Part shown: positions 16,412-23,391 of the stretch, piece by piece
Numbering within the stretch: position 1 is the first letter of the stretch
Layout: every line of letters begins with the position of its first letter
Assembly (NCBI RefSeq): GCF_010727605.1
Contig: NZ_AP022568.1
Span: 4,278,001 to 4,342,000 of the forward strand
DNA length: 64,000 bases
From: Mycobacterium simiae
Lineage (GTDB): Bacteria > Actinomycetota > Actinomycetes > Mycobacteriales > Mycobacteriaceae
Reading direction: 5' to 3'
Translations under genes and position numbers: made by a program
Notes under the pieces: model-generated
What the model was told of the DNA's origin: nothing
What the model saw: the letters and a program-made list of their open reading frames with translations, nothing else
Databases searched by the model: none

Positions 16412-17908
16412 TCAGGGCATGATCACAGTGCGCGTTACCGGTTCGGCCGCAACCTGGCGACTGGACAATCCCCGCAGCAGGGCCGCCAGCAACGCATCCC
16501 GCGTCTCGCGAGGATCGATGAGTTCGTCGAAACCCATACCTTCGGCCGATCGGTAGGACGCCTGCAACTCGGCGTTGCGCAGTTTTTCGGCGAGATCCTC
16601 CCCGGCATGCGATGCCCGGCTCAACGCGGCCGCGCTCATCGCCCCCATCGTCGCGCCGGGATAGGCGAATGTCGCGACCTGGTGGTCGAAACCCAACAGC
16701 GACATCACCATTGAGCCGAACCCGTACGCTTTGCGTAGCGTCACGTGCAGCTTCACTGTGGTGGCCGCCGTCTGGGCGGCGAACATGCGCGCACCGGCCC
16801 GCAGGACGCCGCTGCGTTCGGACCGGCTCCCCGGCAGCATGCCGGGATTGTCGGCGAGAAAGACGAGCGGCAGGTGGAACGAGTCCGCCACCATGATGAA
16901 GTGCGCGGCCTTGTCCGCCGCCGCGGCGTCGATCGAACCGGCAAGCACCTGAGGCTGATTGGCGACTACCGCGACAGGGTGGCCACCGAGATGGGCCAGG
17001 GCGCAGATGATCGCGGTCCCCAGCCGTGGCTGCACCTCGAACCAGTCGGGCCGATCGAAGACCACGTCCAGCACCGCTCGCATGTCGTACACGCGACGGT
17101 TGTCGCGCGAGACGATGTCGAGCAGTTCCGGTGTCGGCCGTGGCTGGCTGTCCTCGTCGGGCGGCAGCGCCGACGGGTAGGACCAGGCGCTGGGCGGAAA
17201 GTAGGACAGGTAGCGACGGATGTCGGCGAGGACGGCTTCGTCGTCCTCGGCCAGGTTGTGGATCACCCCGCTGGGCAACGCGACATCGGGGCCGCCCAGA
17301 TCCTCTTTCGAAATGTCTTCTCCGGTGGACTCTTTGACGACGGGTGGGCCAGCGGTGAAGATCGCGCCCTGCCGGCTCATGATGCGGAAGTCGCAGACTG
17401 GTGCCACCAGCGCGCCGTGGCCGGCCGACGGGCCGAGCACCGCGGCGACTGTCGGCACGCGGCCCGAGCATTGCGCCTGGGCGAGCAGGTCGGTGGGAGT
17501 GCGTCCGTAGTGCCCGCCGGTCGGCCGGAAGCCGGCGCCCTCGAGCAGCATCACCAGCGGGATCTTGTCGCGCAGCGCCAGCTCGGCGATGCGATATCGC
17601 TTGGAGTTGCCGCCGGGACCGATGCTGCCGGCCATGGTGGTGAAGTCCTCGGCGCCCAGCATCACCGGGGAGCCATTGATCGACCCGGACCCGACGATCA
17701 GCGCGTCGGCCGCGACATCACCGCCCACCAGGGTGCCGATCTCGCGGAAGGTGCCTGGGTCGAGCAGGTGCTCGATCCGGGCACGCGCGTCGAGCTTGCC
17801 CTTGGCCCGGTGCTTGTCGAGCCGCTCGGGCCCGCCCATTCCCCACGCGTGTTGACGGCGACGTTCGAGGTCGTCGAGTGTCCCGTCCCAATCCTGGGCT
17901 TTCGTCAT
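16412..17908 (-). CDS. Acyl-CoA carboxylase beta subunit (carboxyltransferase)
   Basis: A 498-residue biotin-dependent carboxyltransferase. The N-terminal half shows 'GSINGSPVMLGAEDFTTMAGSIG', the oxyanion segment 'GPSAGHGALVAPVCDF', and the C-terminal half 'DNPGMLPG' and 'LGFDHQVATFAYPGATMGAMS'. It would carboxylate an acyl-CoA using a biotin carboxylase/carrier (AccA) subunit, but no AccA gene lies in the window, so the partner must be encoded elsewhere. AGGACT lies about 7 bases before the ATG. It diverges from the CYP operon over operator copy 3. Substrate could be a branched or isoprenoid-type acyl-CoA; not determinable here. Confidence 0.86.
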   Translation of the reverse strand: MTKAQDWDGTLDDLERRRQHAWGMGGPERLDKHRAKGKLDARARIEHLLDPGTFREIGTLVGGDVAADALIVGSGSINGSPVMLGAEDFTTMAGSIGPGGNSKRYRIAELALRDKIPLVMLLEGAGFRPTGGHYGRTPTDLLAQAQCSGRVPTVAAVLGPSAGHGALVAPVCDFRIMSRQGAIFTAGPPVVKESTGEDISKEDLGGPDVALPSGVIHNLAEDDEAVLADIRRYLSYFPPSAWSYPSALPPDEDSQPRPTPELLDIVSRDNRRVYDMRAVLDVVFDRPDWFEVQPRLGTAIICALAHLGGHPVAVVANQPQVLAGSIDAAAADKAAHFIMVADSFHLPLVFLADNPGMLPGSRSERSGVLRAGARMFAAQTAATTVKLHVTLRKAYGFGSMVMSLLGFDHQVATFAYPGATMGAMSAAALSRASHAGEDLAEKLRNAELQASYRSAEGMGFDELIDPRETRDALLAALLRGLSSRQVAAEPVTRTVIMP

Positions 17909-17985
17909 GCGTCAGTCCTACCTCACGGATGCCCTCGGGCGCGCCACCTCGCGCCTGCGATCGCCGCGCGATATGCAGGGTCACA

Positions 17986-18004
17986 TACTGGATTACTTAC
18001 TGTA
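17986..18004. promoter_or_regulatory. 19-bp operator, copy 3
   Basis: TACTGGATTACTTACTGTA matches the 9911 operator at 15 of 19 positions and sits in the 107-base divergent space between the carboxyltransferase and the remnant/CYP operon, so it could control both directions. Confidence 0.55.
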
Positions 18005-18015
18005 AAGTTACCCGC

Positions 18016-18147
18016 ATGTCTGACGGGCTCCGCCTCAAGATCGACGGCGGCATCCCCAATCGGCTGCAGCGCGTGGTCGACGCGGTCGGCAAGCTGGAAC
18101 AGCAGGGCTATGACGGCACCGTCGCAATGAAGGAGTTTGGCCAGTGA
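18016..18147 (+). pseudogene. N-terminal stump of an LLM-class oxidoreductase (43 codons)
   Basis: ATG at 18016 opens a 43-codon frame that ends at TGA 18145-18147. Its first 36 residues ('LRLKIDGGIPNRLQRVVDAV' to 'QQGYDGTV') look like the first strand and helix of an F420-dependent LLM oxidoreductase (TIGR03617-like), where the next segment would be 'GHDPF'. Instead the frame ends and the CYP begins at once. Loss of the body with the promoter kept is the simplest reading. The final 'MKEFGQ' codons contain the AAGGAG of the CYP, so the stump may now serve to couple translation. The family assignment is from pattern memory and not certain. Confidence 0.5.
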
Positions 18148-19379
18148 GCACGACGACGATGGATGACGCCGGTCGGGTGTTGGCAGATCCGTTGGCGTAC
18201 ACCGACGAGACCGGGCTGCACGCCGCGCTGACTCACCTACGAGCCGCCGCGCCGGTGTCCTGGGTCGAGGTGCCGGACTACAAGCCCTTCTGGGCGATCA
18301 CCAAACACGCCGACGTCATGGACATCGAGCGGCAGAACATGCAGTTCACCAACTGGCCCCGGCCGGTGCTCACCACGGCGGAGGGCGACGAGCTGCAGGC
18401 CGCCGCCGGCGTCCGCACGCTGATCCACCTGGACGACCCGCAACACCGTGTGGTGCGCGCGATCGGCTCGGACTGGTTTCGGCCAAAGGCCATGCGCGCG
18501 TTGAAAATGCGTGTGGACGAACTCGCCAAGATCTACGTCGACAAGATGCTGGCGGTCGGCCCCGAATGCGACTTCGTGCAGCAAGTCGCGGTGAACTACC
18601 CGCTGTACGTCATCATGTCGCTGCTGGGCATCCCGGAGGCGGACTTCCCCCGCATGCTCAAGCTCACCCAGGAGCTGTTCGGCAGCGACGACTCCGAATT
18701 CAAGCGCGGCACTTCGAATGAGGATCAGATTCCGGCGCTGCTGGACATGTTCAGTTACTTCAATGGCGTCACCGAGGCGCGCCGCGCGCACCCGACCGAG
18801 GATCTCGCCTCGGCGATTGCCAACGCCCGCGTTGACGGTGAACCGTTGTCGGACATCGACACCGTGTCGTACTACCTCATCGTGGCCACCGCGGGGCATG
18901 ACACCACCAGTGCGACCATCTCCGGTGGGCTGCAGGCGCTCATCGAGAACCCCGACCAGCTCGACCGCCTGCGGCGCAATTTGGACCTGATGCCGTTGGC
19001 CACCGAGGAGATGATCCGCTGGGTGACTCCCGTCAAGGAATTCATGCGGACCGCCGCCGAGGACACCACCGTGCGGGGAGTGCCGATCGCCGCGGGGGAT
19101 TCGGTCCTGCTGTCCTACGTTTCGGCCAACCGCGACGAGGATGTCTTCGACGAACCGTTCCGTTTCGACGTCGGACGTGACCCCAACAAGCACCTTGCCT
19201 TCGGGTACGGAGTGCACTTCTGCATGGGCGCGGCCCTGGCCCGCATGGAAGTCAACAGCTTCTTCTCCGAGTTGCTGCCCAGGCTCAAATCCATTGAGCT
19301 GACCGGTGCTCCGGAGTTGGTCGCCACCACGTTCGTCGGCGGCCTCAAACACCTGCCGGTGCGCTACGTGCTGACCTGA
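18144..19379 (+). CDS. Cytochrome P450
   Basis: A 411-residue soluble P450. I-helix 'AGHDTT' (250-255), K-helix E289-x-x-R292, and heme loop 'FGYGVHFCMG' with C360 are all canonical. GTG at 18144 overlaps the stop of the preceding 43-codon stump (GTGA), with AAGGAG 9 bases before it; an ATG at 18159 is possible. It is not close to the two 'AGLETT' P450s in the window. Operator copy 3 lies about 140 bases upstream. Downstream genes (decarboxylase, SDR) point to oxidation of an aromatic or alicyclic compound, but no redox partner gene is adjacent. Confidence 0.88.
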   Translation: MSTTTMDDAGRVLADPLAYTDETGLHAALTHLRAAAPVSWVEVPDYKPFWAITKHADVMDIERQNMQFTNWPRPVLTTAEGDELQAAAGVRTLIHLDDPQHRVVRAIGSDWFRPKAMRALKMRVDELAKIYVDKMLAVGPECDFVQQVAVNYPLYVIMSLLGIPEADFPRMLKLTQELFGSDDSEFKRGTSNEDQIPALLDMFSYFNGVTEARRAHPTEDLASAIANARVDGEPLSDIDTVSYYLIVATAGHDTTSATISGGLQALIENPDQLDRLRRNLDLMPLATEEMIRWVTPVKEFMRTAAEDTTVRGVPIAAGDSVLLSYVSANRDEDVFDEPFRFDVGRDPNKHLAFGYGVHFCMGAALARMEVNSFFSELLPRLKSIELTGAPELVATTFVGGLKHLPVRYVLT

Positions 19380-19506
19380 GCCCGTCAGGGAGTCAGGCGT
19401 TCTTCTCGTTCCCATCGACAGCGCCACGCGCATGGGCGAGACTGAATCGCGGCGCACGGTGCGGGCGCCGATGACCGCTTGGGTACAGAAAGTTGGGCAG
19501 CAGCTC

Positions 19507-21120
19507 ATGGCACACGGCGCAACGATCCACCAGGTCACCTACGATTTGCTTCGCGAGCTGGGCTTGACGACGGTATTCGGCAACCCCGGGTCCACCGAGC
19601 AGACGTTCCTGAAGAACTTCCCCAGTGATTTCAGGTATGTCCTTGGGCTGCAAGAGGCTTCGGTGCTGGCGATGGCCGACGGTTTCGCGCAGTCCACCGG
19701 CAGACCCACGCTGGTCAACCTGCACACCAGCGCCGGCACCGGCAACGCGATGGGCAGCCTGATGTCTGCGTATCGCGGCAACACTCCACTGATCGTCACG
19801 GCCGGCCAGCAGACCCGGGAAATGGTGCTGTGCGATCCGTACCTGACCAACCCCAACGAGACGTTGCTGCCGTTGCCCTGGGTCAAGTGGGCGTACGAAC
19901 CCAAGCGCGCCGAGGATGTGCCGGCGGCATTCATGCGTGCCTACACCGTGGCCCTGCAACCGCCGGCGGGGCCGGTGTATTTGTCGATCCCACTGGACGA
20001 CTGGGACAAGCCGGCACTGGGCCCGGCGGTGGTGCGCACCGTCAGCCACCGGGTGGCGCCCGACGCCGAGCGGCTGAAGGAATTCGCCGACCGGATCAAC
20101 CGCGCGCAGCGGCCGCTGCTGGTGTTCGGCCCCGAGGTCGACCGGGCCGGCGGCTGGGACGCCGGCGTGGCGTTCGCCGAGAAGCTCGGCGCCCCGGTGC
20201 ACAACGGACCGCTGCCGGACCGGGTGTCGTTTCCGGAGAATCACCCGCAGTACCGGGGCATGCTGCCGCTGACGATTGCCGGTGTGGCGGAGGCACTTCG
20301 TGGCCACGACCTGGTCGTGGTGATCGGCGCGCAGGTGTTCCGGTACTACCCGTACGTCGCCGGCGATTACCTGCCGGAGGGCAGCGAATTGCTGCACATT
20401 ACCGCCGATCCCGCGCTGGCCGGGGCCGCCCCGGTCGGTGACAGCCTGATCGGTGACACCCGGTTGGCGCTGGAGCAGTTGGTGGGGCTGATCGACGGCC
20501 GCGGCCGCACGGCGGCCGCGGCGGCGCCGGCCCCGGAGATCAACATTGTCGACGCGGATTCTTCGCCGCTGACGCCGGACGCGGCATGGTCCACACTGGC
20601 CACCGTCAAGCCCGCGGATTCTCCGGTCGTGATGGAGTCGACGTCGACGATGGCCCAGCAGCTGCACTGGCTGCCCACCACGCGGCCCGGTTCGTTCTTC
20701 GCAACGGCCAGCGGGGGCATCGGCTGGGGTGTGCCGGGCGCGGTCGGCATCGCGCTCGGCGATCGCGCCCGCGGGGTCCATCGCACCGTGATTGCGACGA
20801 TCGGCGACGGTTCCTTCCAGTACTCGATCCAGGCGATCTACACCGCCGCTCAGCACAAGCTGCCCATCGTCTTCGTGGTGATGCGCAACGAGGAATACGG
20901 GGGGCTCAAGGCGTTCGCCTTGCTGGAGGAGACCCCCAACGTGCCCGGCCTTGAGCTGCCAGGGCTCGACATTGGCGCTCTGGCAACGGGTTACGGCTGC
21001 CGAACGGTCGACGTCGATACCACCGAAAAACTCGCCGCGGAATTCACGGCGGCGCTGACGGTCGACGGACCCACGGTCATCGTGGTGCACACCAAGCCGC
21101 AGCTGGCGCACCTGGGCTGA
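19507..21120 (+). CDS. mdlC: Benzoylformate-decarboxylase-like ThDP enzyme
   Basis: A 537-residue thiamin-diphosphate enzyme. Compared with Pseudomonas putida benzoylformate decarboxylase (from memory), S29 in 'GNPGSTE', E50 in 'GLQEA' and H73 in 'NLHTSAGTGNAMG' match active-site S26, E47 and H70 with a constant offset. The cofactor motif 'IGDGSFQYSI...VVMRNEEYG' is intact. The second active-site histidine (H281, in 'FRYHQY') is tyrosine here ('FRYYPY', Y281), so substrate range may differ. ATG 19507 gives the family length; an upstream ATG at 19432 would add 25 residues. It would decarboxylate a 2-oxo acid to an aldehyde. The symbol marks family, not proven function. Confidence 0.78.
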   Translation: MAHGATIHQVTYDLLRELGLTTVFGNPGSTEQTFLKNFPSDFRYVLGLQEASVLAMADGFAQSTGRPTLVNLHTSAGTGNAMGSLMSAYRGNTPLIVTAGQQTREMVLCDPYLTNPNETLLPLPWVKWAYEPKRAEDVPAAFMRAYTVALQPPAGPVYLSIPLDDWDKPALGPAVVRTVSHRVAPDAERLKEFADRINRAQRPLLVFGPEVDRAGGWDAGVAFAEKLGAPVHNGPLPDRVSFPENHPQYRGMLPLTIAGVAEALRGHDLVVVIGAQVFRYYPYVAGDYLPEGSELLHITADPALAGAAPVGDSLIGDTRLALEQLVGLIDGRGRTAAAAAPAPEINIVDADSSPLTPDAAWSTLATVKPADSPVVMESTSTMAQQLHWLPTTRPGSFFATASGGIGWGVPGAVGIALGDRARGVHRTVIATIGDGSFQYSIQAIYTAAQHKLPIVFVVMRNEEYGGLKAFALLEETPNVPGLELPGLDIGALATGYGCRTVDVDTTEKLAAEFTAALTVDGPTVIVVHTKPQLAHLG

Positions 21121-21154
21121 CCCGGGCGGCCCTGCGCTGGCAGCCCTCGGTTCG

Positions 21155-21171
21155 TTGAGCGGACCGCTTAA
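21155..21171. promoter_or_regulatory. Near-perfect inverted repeat before the SDR gene
   Basis: TTGAGCGG-A-CCGCTTAA has 8-base arms with one mismatch and lies 35 bases before the SDR start in the 86-base gap. It could be an operator or a weak terminator for the decarboxylase; there is no U-run. Confidence 0.35.
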
Positions 21172-21206
21172 CGCCTGCCCGCTACACTCCCCGTGGAGGT
21201 CTCGCA

Positions 21207-22031
21207 ATGACGCGGAAGACGATTGTGATCACCGGAGCCAGCGACGGGATCGGCGCGGCAGCGGCGCGCCGACTGCACCGCAACGGTGACCAGGTCGTCG
21301 TGGTGGGCCGCTCGCAATCCAAGACGCAAGCGGTGGCCGCCGAATTGGGTGCGGACTATTTCGTCGTCGATTACGGCGACCTGTCCCAGGTTAGGGCGCT
21401 ATCGGACAAGATTCGCTCGCAGTACCCGCGCATCGATGTGTTGATCAACAACGCCGGCAGAATGGCCAGCAAGATCGAGCTGACACCCGACGGCTACGAA
21501 CGCACCTATCAGGTCAACTACCTGGCGCCGTTCCTGCTGACCACCCAATTGCTGGATGTGCTGCTGGAGTCGCGCGCCACCGTCGTCAACACAACCAGCT
21601 CGTCGCACAAGCTGATTCGTCGAGCCACCGTTGACGACCTGGAGCACACGGCCAGCCGCCGGCCCGCCGCCGCCTACGCCCTCTCGAAGCTGGCAATCGT
21701 GTTGTTTACCAAGGAATTACATCGGCGCTACCAGACCAGTGGCCTTTCCGCCGCAACCGTGCATCCCGGCAACGTCAACTCCAACATCGGCGTCGCTTCG
21801 GGATCGCGGTTCCTGGTGTTCATGCAGCGATACACCCCGGCGGCGCTATTCATCTCGACCCCGGACGAGGGCGCCGACCAGTTGGTCCGGCTTGCCTCCA
21901 GCACGCCCGGTTCGCAGTGGACGCCCGGCGAGTACTACGCACAGCGCAAGATCGCCAAGGCCAGCAGATTGGCGAACGACCGCGCGTTGGCCGCCGAGCT
22001 GTGGGAGCGCACCCTGGCCAAGATCGGCTGA
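21207..22031 (+). CDS. Short-chain dehydrogenase/reductase
   Basis: A 274-residue SDR with N-terminal cofactor motif 'TGASDGIGAAAA' (T-G-x3-G-x-G), 'NNAG' structural motif, an 'NTTSSSHK' serine strand and the catalytic 'YALSK' (Y-x3-K). It resembles the retinol-dehydrogenase/WW-oxidoreductase-like branch that follows alcohols or ketones on lipophilic substrates. It would interconvert an alcohol and carbonyl using NAD(P)H. A GGAGGT-like site (TGGAGGTCTCGCA) precedes the ATG. It lies between the decarboxylase and the TetR gene, so it may act on the aldehyde made by the former. Confidence 0.83.
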   Translation: MTRKTIVITGASDGIGAAAARRLHRNGDQVVVVGRSQSKTQAVAAELGADYFVVDYGDLSQVRALSDKIRSQYPRIDVLINNAGRMASKIELTPDGYERTYQVNYLAPFLLTTQLLDVLLESRATVVNTTSSSHKLIRRATVDDLEHTASRRPAAAYALSKLAIVLFTKELHRRYQTSGLSAATVHPGNVNSNIGVASGSRFLVFMQRYTPAALFISTPDEGADQLVRLASSTPGSQWTPGEYYAQRKIAKASRLANDRALAAELWERTLAKIG

Positions 22032-22041
22032 CGTGACATTC

Positions 22042-22078
22042 GATACTTCTCAGTATCCAGTCGATACTGAAGAGTATG
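22042..22078. promoter_or_regulatory. Double palindrome overlapping the tetR start codon
   Basis: GATACT-TCTC-AGTATC (22042-22057) is a perfect palindrome; GATACT-GAAG-AGTATG (22063-22078) is a near copy, five bases away, and the two are also roughly inverted to each other. The start codon ATG at 22076 lies inside the second one. This is the expected layout of an autoregulatory TetR operator with two dimers. Confidence 0.75.
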
Positions 22079-22702
22079 CTGCTGGACATGTCACCGGTGA
22101 AGCCGCATCGCACCCGTCCCACCCGGGGTGAGGTCCGCGACCGAATCCTGGATGCGGCCTCGAAAGTGTTCGCGGCCGAAGGGTTTGCCGGTGCCACCAT
22201 CGACGCAATCGGGCAGGCCGCGGGATTCACCAAGGGCGCGGTCTATTCGAATTTCGAGTCCAAGGACGAGCTGTTCCTGGCTTTGGTCGACCGCGAGTTC
22301 GAGCTGCGTGGCGAGCAGATCGCGGTAGCGCTGGACAGCAGCGGTGGCGACCGGGCCGCGGCGGCGCGCGAGGTGAGCCGGTCGGTACTCGATTCGGTGC
22401 GCGACAACTCCGACTATTACGTGCTACTCGTGGAGTACTGGCTGCGTGCCCAGCGCGATCCGCAGCTGCGCGAGCGGCTGATCGGGCGCCGTCGCGCCGC
22501 GGCAGACCAGGCCCTGCACATCGTCGAATCGACCGACGCGGTGCCGTCGGACCGGCGGCTGGTCGACGTCGCCCAGCTCGTCGTCACCATCAACCTGGGC
22601 GTCGCGATGGAAGAGGCCCTGCGCCCTGGCAGCATCAACCCAGACCTGCTCGCGGAACTGATCACTGCACTGCTGCAATCGATTCCGGTTTGCGGCGACT
22701 AG
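22076..22702 (+). CDS. TetR-family transcriptional regulator
   Basis: A 208-residue regulator with a classic N-terminal HTH ('ILDAASKVFAAEGFAGATIDAIGQAAGFTKGAVYSNFESKDELF', residues about 24-67) and a variable C-terminal ligand domain. ATG 22076 or the in-frame ATG 22088 could be the start; the first lies within a palindromic operator and may be leaderless. It is followed at 11 bases by a degenerate ABC ATPase gene and then a YhgE/Pip membrane protein, so it probably represses this three-gene module and responds to a small hydrophobic ligand. The operator differs from the 19-bp TACTGTA operators nearby, so it is not the obvious regulator of those. Confidence 0.86.
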   Translation: MLLDMSPVKPHRTRPTRGEVRDRILDAASKVFAAEGFAGATIDAIGQAAGFTKGAVYSNFESKDELFLALVDREFELRGEQIAVALDSSGGDRAAAAREVSRSVLDSVRDNSDYYVLLVEYWLRAQRDPQLRERLIGRRRAAADQALHIVESTDAVPSDRRLVDVAQLVVTINLGVAMEEALRPGSINPDLLAELITALLQSIPVCGD

Positions 22703-22713
22703 GGGACTTCACC

Positions 22714-23391
22714 ATGGATACCGAAGACGAGCCGGACACGACTGCGCCGGTGATCATCGCCAAGGGATTAGGCGTCGACGGCGAACACGGGCCGATCTTC
22801 TCGGGGGTCGACCTCGCGCTGTCGTCGGGCTTTCACGCAATTCAGATGCCCGGCGGCCCCGGGCAGACCACACTGCTGCTGACACTCGCGGGACGTTTCA
22901 AGCCCAGCCACGGCTCGCTGACCGTGCTCGGTGAAACGACGCTGCACGCTATCCGTCGGCACTGTGCGATCGCTGCCTTTGACGACATTGACGACCTGGA
23001 GGAGTCGGTGACCGTGGCCACGGTGCTCGCCGAACAACGCCGGTGGTTGGCGCCGTGGTATTCGCTGGTGCCGCTGCAAGCCGGGCAGGCCGAGCTGATG
23101 GAAGTCTTCGGCCAGCTACCCCCGCCGTCCCCTGGCACGTACATCGTCGAATTGTCGGACCTAGAGCTGTTTTTGCTGCGCATCACGCTGGCGCTGCTGT
23201 CGAATCGTCCGATCTTGGTGGTCGGCGACCTGGAACAGGTTCGCGACAATTCCCGGCGTGCGATCGCGGTGCAGCGGCTCGGCGTGATCGCGAACCAGCG
23301 CACCGTCGTGGTCGGTGTGACCAACCCGCTCGGCACCGACGCACCCGAGCATGAACTGCACGATCAACGGGACCTGGCCGAAGGGGATTAA
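22714..23391 (+). CDS. ABC-transporter ATPase-like protein with degenerate nucleotide motifs
   Basis: A 225-residue protein with ABC-ATPase layout but damaged motifs. The Walker A loop reads 'MPGGPGQTTLL', with Q51 in place of the invariant lysine. The signature reads 'ELSDLELF' (147-151) instead of LSGGQ, and the Walker B strand 'ILVVGDLEQ' has D172 followed by leucine. ATP hydrolysis is therefore doubtful. ATG 22714 has AGGGGA 7 bases upstream. Its stop overlaps the start of the YhgE/Pip protein. It may be a regulatory or structural partner of that membrane protein. Confidence 0.75.
   Translation: MDTEDEPDTTAPVIIAKGLGVDGEHGPIFSGVDLALSSGFHAIQMPGGPGQTTLLLTLAGRFKPSHGSLTVLGETTLHAIRRHCAIAAFDDIDDLEESVTVATVLAEQRRWLAPWYSLVPLQAGQAELMEVFGQLPPPSPGTYIVELSDLELFLLRITLALLSNRPILVVGDLEQVRDNSRRAIAVQRLGVIANQRTVVVGVTNPLGTDAPEHELHDQRDLAEGD

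Noticed and set aside
18016..18147. A functional small protein unrelated to LLM enzymes
   Set aside because: Not excluded, but resemblance of most of its length to an LLM N-terminus and its abrupt end make a remnant more likely.
22076..22702. This TetR as regulator of the TACTGTA operators
   Set aside because: Its own operator has GATACT/AGTATC half-sites with 4-base spacing, unlike TACTGTA/TACAGTA with 5-base spacing.
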